Source: Bacillota bacterium
Lineage (GTDB): Bacteria > Bacillota > Clostridia > Acetivibrionales > DSM-1351
Direction: 5' to 3'
DNA length: 5,713 bases
NCBI GenBank assembly: GCA_023416275.1
Contig: JAEZIB010000059.1
Span: 1-5,713, forward strand
The position numbers were made by a program, and so were the translations under genes. The notes under the pieces were generated by a model. That model saw nothing but the letters and a program-made list of their open reading frames with translations. It made no database searches and was not told the origin of the DNA. Positions 1-5,345 of this stretch are shown here, piece by piece; positions within the stretch are counted from its first letter, which is position 1; each line of letters begins with the position of its first letter.

Positions 1-33
1 TAAGTTAGCAGTTGTAGAAGTTGTTCTAGACAT
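1..33 (-). CDS. Start of a minus-strand gene, cut by the window edge
   Basis: Read on the minus strand, an ATG at 33-31 opens eleven sense codons to the window edge, giving MSRTTSTTANL. An AGGATG sequence (47-42) lies about ten bases before the ATG and could serve as ribosome binding site. The visible residues are Ser/Thr-rich, as in the large frame at 512-2311, but eleven residues are too few to assign a family. The gene would be divergent from the broken membrane-protein gene to its right, with a 15-bp inverted repeat between them. The call rests only on start, spacing and openness of the frame, so it is tentative. Confidence 0.35.
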   Translation of the reverse strand, partial: MSRTTSTTANL

Positions 34-34
34 T

Positions 35-78
35 AATTTCACATCCTAATAGTAATCTTTTAGTTAGGATATGAAATT
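35..78. repeat. 15-bp inverted repeat between divergent genes
   Basis: Arms 35-49 and 64-78 pair over 15 positions with a single mismatch (C42 against A71), around a 14-base loop. Each arm, read outward, carries TTAGGAT(A/G)TGAAATT, so both strands present an AGGAT Shine-Dalgarno-like core ahead of the gene leaving in that direction. The element could be an operator, an RNA hairpin hiding the ribosome binding sites, a weak terminator, or the centre of an inverted duplication. The stem is AT-rich, and the plus-strand side is followed by only a short T run, so a terminator is not favoured. Confidence 0.8.
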
Positions 79-505
79 TTCAAGAAAAAATTCTGTATAA
101 GTAAAATGTATATTTGGTTTATCTATAGCATTATGTATTGTTCAAATATTTAGTGCTATTAATTTTGATGCAGAATATATTATGTATTTTGGTGTTCAAT
201 GTAGTTTACTATTTTTTATAAGTATAATAAAATTTATGGTTATTGCATCTCTAGTTAGCTGGAATAAAGGCATGAAAGATTTAATATTGCAATTATCTAT
301 ATTCAATAACCTTAATATAATAATAATAGGTTTTTTGCTATCAATTATCGCAGGGTTTATTAATTACTTTTTATGTATCTACACAGATTTATTTACTTTT
401 GCAAAAGAAAGATCAGATTTAATTTCTTTATTTAGCAGTATTTGTATGACCTTAATATATATGTACAGTATTTATAGTAATAATAAAATGATGTTGTATA
501 AATAA
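71..505 (+). pseudogene. Small multi-span membrane protein gene, broken by an in-frame stop
   Basis: The frame opens at ATG 71, reads MKFSRKNSV, meets TAA at 98-100 and then stays open to the TAA at 503-505. The 27 codons right after the stop encode a hydrophobic stretch (FGLSIALCIVQIFSAI) in register with the rest, which suggests one original protein of about 144 residues with four membrane helices. The helices lie near codons 105-155, 176-255, 320-385 and 421-480. The first ATG after the stop is at 182; it has no ribosome binding site before it and would cut away the first helix, so it is not convincing as a start. No family is recognised. A small membrane protein beside a toxin-like gene could have been an immunity protein, but that is only positional. 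An intact shortened protein from 182 cannot be excluded. Confidence 0.5.
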
Positions 506-507
506 AA

Positions 508-535
508 TTGACACTCTCTTCTCAAGTACTATGAT
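508..535 (+). promoter_or_regulatory. Near-consensus sigma-A promoter
   Basis: TTGACA (508-513, perfect -35) and TATGAT (530-535, five of six -10 bases) are separated by 16 bp. Transcription would begin near 541-545, at the left end of the Ser-rich repeat frame. The -10 element lies inside that open frame, and no start codon in the frame follows for over 460 bases. The promoter may have been joined to the repeats by a deletion, or it may be a chance match. Confidence 0.5.
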
Positions 536-559
536 AAATCAAGTAGTAGTTGCTCATCT

Positions 560-856
560 AGTAGCTCAAAATCAAGTAACAGTTCCTCTAGCAGTAGCTA
601 CACCCCAAGTAGCAGTTCCTCTAACAGTAGCTACAAGTCAAGTTCCAGTTCCTTAACTAGTAGCTACAAACCAAGTACCAGTTATTCAAGCAGCAGCTAC
701 ACCCCAAGTAGCAGTTCCTCTAGCAGTAGTTATAAGTCAAGTTCCAGTTTCTCAACTAGTAGCTACAAACCAAGTACCAGTTATTCGAGTAGTAGCTATA
801 CCTCAAGTAGCAGTTCCTCAACTAGTAGCTATAAATCAAGTACTAGTTCCTCAAAC
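560..856 (+). repeat. Nine tandem 33-bp Ser-rich coding repeats
   Basis: Nine consecutive 33-bp units start at 560, 593, 626, 659, 692, 725, 758, 791 and 824. Each codes for eleven residues of the form SSY-x-x-SSSSxS; the first unit has SSS in place of SSY. Units follow a three-step cycle (YTP, YKS, YKP), so 593-691 and 692-790 form two 99-bp higher-order copies differing at about eight bases. The unit size is a multiple of three, so copy-number change keeps the frame. The protein segment is probably extended and possibly glycosylated or cell-wall spanning, by analogy with other Ser-rich stalks. Confidence 0.9.
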
Positions 857-1258
857 AATCCAACCACTAGCGATTCATCTTCTAAAATTACAACACAAGG
901 GCAAGCAATTACTGCTTCGAAAGCTTCAAGCTCCGCAACAACAAATAATACATCAAGTTCTTCAAGTAAAAGTTCACAAAGCAATACCTCAAGTGGTGTT
1001 TCTAAGGGAGTGGTCCCTTCAACTTCAACACTCTCTAAAACAAGTAATTCTCAAAAAACATCAGTAACAGTAAGCAATGACGTTAAAAAAACAGCTTCTG
1101 TAGTTTCAAGCACAGCTAAAAGCTCTATTAATACATCAAGCACAAATAACACTTATACTAAACAAATATCTGCTAATGATACTATCAATACAGCTAGTCA
1201 AAAAGCAAGTAACGTAAAACACAATACAGCAAATACACTAAGTTCTAGCTACTCAAAT

Positions 1259-1357
1259 AGTAGTTATAAGCCAAGTTACAGTTACTCAAGTAGTAGCTAT
1301 AAAACAAGTTCTAGCTATTCAAACAGTAGCTACAAGCAAAACTCCAGTTACCCATCT
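1259..1357 (+). repeat. Second block of three 33-bp Ser-rich coding repeats
   Basis: Three units at 1259, 1292 and 1325 have the same eleven-residue pattern (SSYKPSYSYSS and variants), with a more degenerate unit before them from 1226. As in the first block, they lead into a TCTTCTAAA...CAAGG(A/G)CAAGCA segment (1355-1414) that is about 78% identical, by hand count, to 878-937. The repeat-plus-motif module is therefore present twice in the gene, the second time with fewer repeat units. Confidence 0.85.
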
Positions 1358-1576
1358 TCTAAAGCTACTTCGCAAGGACAAGCAGTTGTTACTTCGAAAG
1401 TTTCAGGCTACGCAATAATAACAAGATCTTTAAGTACTCATAATAAAATTACAAAGAAGCCAACAACTACTGTAAGTAGTAATATTAAGACTACAACCAT
1501 TTCCAATAATGGAAAGCCAATATACATATCTTCTGTGTCACGAGCGATTAATTGTAATATAGCAAACTCAATTCCC

Positions 1577-1699
1577 AATAACGGAGTTCCAAAAGACCTA
1601 TATAATAACTTAGAAAGTTTGAAGTATAATACACCAAGCCTAACCACTAATAATAGAGTTCCAAAAGACCTATATAGTAATTTAGAAGGGTTGAAGTAT
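1577..1699 (+). repeat. Two tandem 24-residue repeats (VPKDLYxNLExLKY)
   Basis: Copies at 1577-1627 and 1649-1699 are 45 of 51 bases identical and are spaced by 72 bp. Each encodes NNxVPKDLYxNLExLKY. They lie between the Ser-rich linker and the C-terminal domain and may mark the join between carrier and variable domain. No binding or cleavage role can be read from the motif alone. Confidence 0.85.
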
Positions 1700-2338
1700 G
1701 GCAACAATGCTACTATAAGTAATGATGAAAAAACGCCACAGATAACTAACTCTTCAAATCTAAAACAAGAAGATATCTTAGATAGGTTCGCAAATGTTGC
1801 TCAAAAATCAGGAGATAGAATTCTTCATGAAGCAGTTGAAGTGCATTCAGAAATGGGAGCTGGTATCGGTTTTAAAATTAAAGAAGGTCCTTTCAATGTA
1901 CAAGGAGGTACTAAATTAATATCTGTTAATTATGATTATAACACTATAAAGTCTGGAGAATGGGGTTATTATCCTGTTGTAGGAGAAGGTAGTTTGGCTG
2001 TAGAGATTGAAGACACACCACTTATATTAGGTGAAAAACTAAGAAATATAGTACCATCCAAATATAATATGTCTAGCACTGAAAAAGAACTAGGAATAGG
2101 TATTAAACTAATAGATACAAAGGACGAAAATCTAAATTTAGTAGGACAGCTTAAAACAAATGGTAAAATGAATCTAAGAGAAGTAATAGAAAATATACCT
2201 ATATCATTAGGGAATGAAATATATGTTGGATCTGGTATAGGAGGAGAATTTAGTATTAAACCTGTAAAAATAGCTAAAATATTGTATCAAGAATTTACAA
2301 GAGAATTTTAAAAATAGACGTAAAATATTGGGGGATTT

Positions 2339-2815
2339 ATGATAAAAAGTAATATTTCATTACAAGTAAAGAACTATTTAGCATTTTGTATAGATGGCCT
2401 ATATACTCTTTTTATAGGTTCTATCTTAAGTATAGTTGCATTGGCCTATATAGATTTAATAGCACATAAGTTTGTTATGCAAATAGCAGGATTTTTTGGA
2501 ACTAGTTTAGGAGCCACAATATTTTATTTTTTTATAATATCTTTTAATGCAACTATCCAAGAAATATTCTTTAATACAACCCTTGGTAAAAGAATATTTG
2601 GCTTAGTCGTGGTAGATGATGATTATCAAAAACCAACAAAACGTCAAATTTTTGCAAGAAATTTATTATATTCTGTGGATACATTTTTGGTAATCGGTAG
2701 TTTTCCTTTAATAAAAGGAAATGGAAAAACTTTAGGAGGCTATATCTCAAAGACAAAACTTGTAAGTAGAAAATATTTGAAGCAATTAGAAGAACGCAAT
2801 ACATATGGATTTTAA
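2339..2815 (+). CDS. RDD-family membrane protein, copy 1 (candidate immunity protein)
   Basis: The 158-residue protein has two predicted membrane spans (about residues 13-40 and 48-72) and perhaps a third hydrophobic stretch near 109-125. The features that place it in the RDD family are an F-C-I-D near residues 16-19 in the first helix, TLGKRIFGLVVV (81-92) after the second, and Arg102, Arg107 and Asp114. A closing GKTLGGYISKTKLV (129-142) also fits the usual RDD ending. The canonical Arg of the RDD signature is not present in the first helix, so it is a divergent member. RDD proteins are integral membrane proteins, mostly of unknown or transport-related role. The start ATG has GGGGGA three bases upstream, a weak close site, and the gene follows the Ser-rich frame by 27 bp, so the two are probably co-transcribed. 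A paralog lies at 3625-4122. Location and duplication suggest immunity to the C-terminal domain upstream; this is inference. Confidence 0.85.
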   Translation: MIKSNISLQVKNYLAFCIDGLYTLFIGSILSIVALAYIDLIAHKFVMQIAGFFGTSLGATIFYFFIISFNATIQEIFFNTTLGKRIFGLVVVDDDYQKPTKRQIFARNLLYSVDTFLVIGSFPLIKGNGKTLGGYISKTKLVSRKYLKQLEERNTYGF

Positions 2816-3158
2816 ATTATATGAAATAATTGAATAATTTGGTAATAATAGAAGATTTGTAAGAGCTGTAAAGTGGATACTTCAATGCATCCCACTGTTT
2901 TTCGCCAAATAGTTTTCTCACTTTGCCTAAAGGCATGTAGAAACGATAGTAAAACTATCTGAAAAAATCCTAGAAATATCAAGGCTTAGAGCAATTATTC
3001 GCTCTGAGCCTTGATGAGTTTGTGTAGCAATTCTATAGGAGATAGATGTTCCAAAAGGATAGCTGAGGCAAAAATGACTAAGAATTTCTTAAAGGAGTTT
3101 ATCAGCCACTGAGAAATGGGATACAGAAAAATTAATTAAATAAAACTAAAATTTAAAA
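2816..3158. other. Gene-poor spacer with hairpins and possible gene remnants
   Basis: No convincing gene is present. The part 2860-3115 is richer in GC than its surroundings (24 of 60 bases in 2881-2940), and short frames there look protein-like without proper starts. On the minus strand, 2936-2817 encodes 39 residues beginning MPLGKVRKLFGEKQW. On the plus strand, 3014-3112 encodes 32 residues (MSLCSNSIGDRCSKR...KEFISH) from an ATG overlapping a TGA. None has a ribosome binding site and I recognise no family, so they may be remnants of an older gene or mobile element. A 6-bp hairpin (2945-2959) and a 15-bp hairpin (2978-3015) lie here. From 3113 to 3158 the sequence is plain AT-rich. Confidence 0.5.
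2978..3015. terminator. Strong 15-bp hairpin, possible bidirectional terminator
   Basis: Arms 2978-2992 and 3001-3015 pair over 15 bp with one G-U wobble, around an 8-base loop. On the plus strand only a broken T run follows (GAGTTTGTGT). On the minus strand the hairpin is followed by ATTTCTAGGATTTTTTC. It lies about 160 bp after the first RDD gene and could end that transcript, but the weak plus-strand tail leaves open a structured small RNA or a mobile-element end. Confidence 0.4.
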
Positions 3159-3187
3159 TTGACTGAATTTATTATAGAGATTAAAAT
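3159..3187 (+). promoter_or_regulatory. Sigma-A promoter of the SLH mini-gene
   Basis: TTGACT (3159-3164) and TAAAAT (3182-3187) each match consensus at five of six positions and are spaced by exactly 17 bp. The predicted transcript start near 3194 leaves a leader of about 20 bases, containing GGAGG (3205-3209) before the ATG at 3213. Confidence 0.65.
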
Positions 3188-3212
3188 GGAGATAAGGTAA
3201 TTTCGGAGGAAG

Positions 3213-3374
3213 ATGAAAAACATATTAGCTTTACCTTACAAAGAAGCCATTAATTACTGCACAAGAGCAGAGCTTTTATATGGTATGGATAACAAGTATA
3301 TGGCCCCAAAGAATGCTTTGACTAGAGAGGAACTAATGTCAGTGTTAATTAGATTAAATGAAAAAATTAAATAA
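3213..3374 (+). CDS. Single-domain SLH (S-layer homology) mini-protein, 53 residues
   Basis: ATG 3213 lies three bases after GGAGG (3205-3209), with a good promoter upstream and a terminator 33 bp after the stop, so this is a complete small transcription unit. The protein follows the SLH domain pattern: YKEAINYC (residues 9-16), a Leu-Leu-Tyr-Gly turn (21-24), a Pro at 32, then the hallmark LTREELMSVLIRL (36-48), matching the family's iTRaE...l.rl end. SLH domains bind pyruvylated secondary cell-wall polymer and usually occur in threes on secreted proteins. This one has a single copy and no signal peptide, so secretion is unexplained. It may be a remnant of a larger SLH protein that kept a start, or a small protein in its own right, as such domains also occur on phage-derived wall-binding proteins. 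It sits between the two RDD paralogs, apparently independent of them. Confidence 0.75.
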   Translation: MKNILALPYKEAINYCTRAELLYGMDNKYMAPKNALTREELMSVLIRLNEKIK

Positions 3375-3407
3375 ACAATAACCATGTAAAATAAATAGTT
3401 TGAGATG

Positions 3408-3445
3408 AGGCAGTCTAAAGTAAAATCTAGGCTGTCCTATTTTTT
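3408..3445 (+). terminator. Rho-independent terminator after the SLH mini-gene
   Basis: Arms 3408-3417 and 3428-3438 form a stem of ten pairs including one G-U, with one bulged base and a 10-base loop. Six T residues follow at 3440-3445. It lies 33 bp after the SLH stop codon. Confidence 0.75.
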
Positions 3446-3624
3446 AAGGAGAATATTTAGAGATTGGTTGTGATGAAGCTTTTATACTTAACGAAAGATG
3501 TAATTATAATAGCTAAACTATTGGGGAAAAAAATAAAAAAATAAAAAGAATAATGAAGGACAAATAGCCGAGTTTATAGGGTAGTATCCAGTCAATTAGT
3601 TATAAAATCTTAAGGAGGTATTTT
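3446..3624 (+). other. Spacer before the second RDD gene, with a possible tiny peptide frame
   Basis: AAGGAG (3446-3451) follows the terminator. A frame from TTG 3464 (or ATG 3473) to TAA 3542-3544 encodes a short hydrophobic and Lys-rich peptide ending IIIAKLLGKKIKK. The spacing from AAGGAG is long (12 bases to TTG), so translation is doubtful. A run of A residues (3515-3549) follows. No convincing promoter for the downstream gene is visible; a TATAAA at 3601-3606 is too close to its ribosome binding site and lacks a good -35. Confidence 0.3.
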
Positions 3625-4122
3625 ATGAAAATAGGAATTAAAGGATTAGTAAAGAACTACTTTTCAATCAATTTGCAACACTATTATGCATTTTTTATAG
3701 ATAGTATTTACTCATTAATCATAGGAGGGATTCTAGAAGCATTATTCATTTTTTCTCTAGATACCATAGCTCATGATTTAGTTACAATAATTTTAAATTA
3801 TCAAGCAACGTCGGTAGGAAGTGTGCTAACGTACTTTTTTTATATCTCTTCCAATGCTGCTATACAAGAAATCTTCTTTAATACGACACTTGGTAAAAGA
3901 ATATTTGGCTTAGTGGTGGTAGGTGATGATTATCAGAAGCCAACGAAACGTCAAATTATTATACGGAATCTAGTATATCCTTTGGATACATTTTTGCTGA
4001 TCGGTAGTTTTCCTTTAATAAAAGGAAAGGGGAAAACTTTAGGGGGTTATATATCAAAGACAAAACTTGTAAGTAGAAAATATTTGAAGGAATTAGAGGA
4101 ACGTAATATATATGGCTTTTAA
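3625..4122 (+). CDS. RDD-family membrane protein, copy 2 (candidate immunity protein)
   Basis: The 165-residue protein starts at an ATG five bases after a full AAGGAGGT (3612-3619), a much stronger site than that of copy 1. It has the same layout: F-F-I-D in the first helix (23-26), a second span around residues 48-80, then TLGKRIFGLVVV (88-99) and GKTLGGYISKTKLV (136-149). From IFFNTTLGKR to the end it is 73 of 83 residues identical to copy 1, while the first 82 residues differ strongly and are seven residues longer, apart from a shared VKNY near the start. A conserved C-terminal half with a divergent membrane half is the pattern expected if the first half carries specificity, as in immunity protein families. 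No toxin-like gene precedes this copy, so it would be an orphan. Confidence 0.85.
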   Translation: MKIGIKGLVKNYFSINLQHYYAFFIDSIYSLIIGGILEALFIFSLDTIAHDLVTIILNYQATSVGSVLTYFFYISSNAAIQEIFFNTTLGKRIFGLVVVGDDYQKPTKRQIIIRNLVYPLDTFLLIGSFPLIKGKGKTLGGYISKTKLVSRKYLKELEERNIYGF

Positions 4123-4429
4123 ATAGTTTTTGTTTTGTCAAAAGACACGTTGAGACGGTAGTTCTTATTTCCCAACTTCGTAATAAGCCGGACAATTTGT
4201 ATCTCAAAGGAGGCAACTGACATTGACAAGAAAGCTTATGAGGAATGCTTTCAACCAATATGTAAATCATTAATTATGTGCTGAGACTTATGGAGTAGAA
4301 GGCTGAGGTTGAGAGACTTTGTAAAAACAAAGACAAATGAATATATATGAAAAAATACTTGATCGTAAACCTTGTTTATATTTTACAGTGTGCCTAAGTT
4401 TAAGAGGAAAACTCAAAAGGAGATAGATT
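4123..4429. other. 307-bp spacer with an orphan ribosome binding site and a possible promoter
   Basis: No real gene is seen. AAAGGAGG (4206-4213) is followed nine bases later by TTG 4223, which opens a 16-codon frame (MTRKLMRNAFNQYVNH) ending at TAA 4271-4273. With its ideal spacing this could be the truncated start of a lost gene or a leader peptide. TTGTAA (4319-4324) and TATATA (4342-4347), 17 bp apart, are a moderate promoter candidate for the operon at 4430. A 6-bp inverted repeat (CTTATT...AATAAG) lies near 4162-4186. Base and codon composition changes across this spacer. Confidence 0.45.
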
Positions 4430-5329
4430 ATGATTAGCTTAAAGTGCAAAAACTGTGGCGGCGAGATGTCAATTGATCTGAAAGGAGAATTGTTTTGCCC
4501 CTATTGTGGAACAAAACAGCATTTTTCAGATGAAGAGTTTCGAGGTTACAAAAACTTTCGGCAGAATATGCTGAATTATCTTCGTGCTTCGGTAGACATT
4601 GCTGCAGATAGGGCGGATGATTTGTTTCTGTGGTCATTTCAGGAGAATGTTGTATACTATTCGGATACGAATACCCGAGTCAGTATTGATTACCTGTTTT
4701 ATTTCAAGGAAGATAATGTAGATACTTACGTTGCCAAAGACAGCGTTATATTTGTTTTTGACAAGAAGGATAGAGACAAAGCAAATAGAGCTTTCAGCAG
4801 CATAAATATGCTGAAATATCCATCTGCTGATTTAAAAGGGCTGAGCAAGTATTTTCCTACTGTAAAAGCAAGGGTCAATCTGAAAGACGGAGGATTCCTG
4901 GTTGCAGTTGCAAAACCAGAGAATGTATATCCTCTTTTTGCCTTCGGCAGTCTAAAACCGGAACATGTGGCATGGATTGTATCACGATTAGAAAATATCT
5001 GCTGTGTTTTCGAATTCAGCCAGGTGGTACAAAATGGAATTTCCGTTAATTCGGTGTTTATAAACTCAAGAACTCACGAGGCCTATCTGTATGGTGGCTG
5101 GTGGAATGCATATCGGAAAACAAGCATGTACGATCAGAAGGATTTGTATGCGCTCCGAAAAGTTGCCAGACAGGTAGTCGGAGAATACAAGGATATTTCT
5201 CCAGCGGAATTTGTGCGATTTATTTCCAGTCACCCTGCAGCAGATGCTTACAGCGATTTTTCATTGTGGGATGAAGTGATTGAAAAAGGATTCGGGGGCC
5301 ACAAGTTTACCAAGTTTTCAACAAATTAA
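4430..5329 (+). CDS. Zinc-ribbon protein with a degenerate protein-kinase-like domain
   Basis: The ATG follows AAGGAG (4417-4422) by seven bases. Residues 6-26 form a zinc ribbon (Cys6, Cys9, Cys23, Cys26). The rest looks to me like a protein kinase fold without catalytic residues. VVQNGISVNSVFI (199-211) sits where the HRD catalytic loop would be, with QNG replacing HRD. YLYGGWW (219-225) takes the place of the DFG segment. DLYALRKVARQVVG (238-251) resembles the helix after the activation loop, with its conserved Asp. The N-terminal part (about 80-165) has beta-strand-like stretches such as SVIFVF and GGFLVAVAKP. If so, it is a pseudokinase that binds or scaffolds rather than phosphorylates. 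Its partner is probably the vWA protein encoded 16 bp downstream; vWA proteins and kinases are known neighbours in TerY-type signalling triads. The zinc ribbon is clear; the kinase assignment is by eye. CAG, CTG and GCC codons are more frequent here than in the genes to the left. Confidence 0.75.
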   Translation: MISLKCKNCGGEMSIDLKGELFCPYCGTKQHFSDEEFRGYKNFRQNMLNYLRASVDIAADRADDLFLWSFQENVVYYSDTNTRVSIDYLFYFKEDNVDTYVAKDSVIFVFDKKDRDKANRAFSSINMLKYPSADLKGLSKYFPTVKARVNLKDGGFLVAVAKPENVYPLFAFGSLKPEHVAWIVSRLENICCVFEFSQVVQNGISVNSVFINSRTHEAYLYGGWWNAYRKTSMYDQKDLYALRKVARQVVGEYKDISPAEFVRFISSHPAADAYSDFSLWDEVIEKGFGGHKFTKFSTN

Positions 5330-5345
5330 GAAGGGATGAGTTTAT

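Larger units (their letters stand above)
512..2311 (+). pseudogene. Ser/Thr-rich repeat protein with variable C-terminal domain, 5'-truncated (polymorphic-toxin-like)
   Basis: One frame is open from just after TGA 509-511 to TAA 2309-2311, 599 codons. It has no ATG, GTG or TTG before GTG 1010, and that GTG abuts an AAGGGA with no spacing. A gene caller may start there (433 residues), but this cuts through a uniform Ser-rich region, so the real N-terminus seems lost. Parts in order: 33-bp repeats coding SSYxxSSSSxS (560-856); an SSKITTQGQA motif (878-907); a Ser/Thr/Asn/Lys linker; a second, shorter 33-bp block (1259-1357) with SSKATSQGQA (1355-1384); two 24-residue repeats around VPKDLY (1577-1699); and a final domain of about 180 residues (1762-2308). 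The final domain is rich in alternating Gly and beta-branched residues (GAGIGFKIK, ELGIGIKL, GSGIGGEFSI), suggesting beta sheet. No signal peptide or catalytic motif is seen. The RDD membrane gene 27 bp downstream sits where an immunity gene would. The toxin role is inferred from this architecture; a surface adhesin is the alternative. Confidence 0.65.

Noticed and set aside
531..656. Plus-strand frame from ATG 531 coding a Val/Ala/Pro-rich peptide
   Set aside because: It reads the Ser-rich repeats one base out of register, has no ribosome binding site and stops after 41 codons; the Ser frame continues for 1.8 kb into a globular domain.
560..856. 33-bp repeats as a CRISPR array
   Set aside because: The units are contiguous with no unique spacers and code in frame for a Ser-rich protein.
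1438..1707. Minus-strand frame opposite the Ser-rich gene
   Set aside because: It is antisense to the VPKDLY repeats, repeats itself only because they do, and has no ribosome binding site.
1010..2311. GTG 1010 as the true start of the Ser-rich protein
   Set aside because: The AAGGGA before it touches the GTG with no spacing, and the same Ser-rich coding character continues unbroken for another 450 bases upstream.
2571..2804. Minus-strand frame opposite the first RDD gene
   Set aside because: It lies entirely against the conserved RDD coding region; a similar frame opposite the second paralog (3959-4270) follows from the same duplication.
2817..2936. Minus-strand 39-codon gene beginning MPLGKVRKLF
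   Set aside because: The residues look protein-like, but there is no ribosome binding site, promoter or recognised family; kept only as a possible remnant in the spacer entry.
3014..3112. Plus-strand 32-codon gene beginning MSLCSNSIGD
   Set aside because: Its ATG lies inside the hairpin arm and has no ribosome binding site; no family is recognised.
4223..4228. TTGACA as a -35 element
   Set aside because: No -10-like sequence lies 16-18 bp downstream (TGCTTT is found there).
4434..4637. Minus-strand frame opposite the zinc-ribbon gene
   Set aside because: It mirrors the well-supported plus-strand gene and has no start signals of its own.
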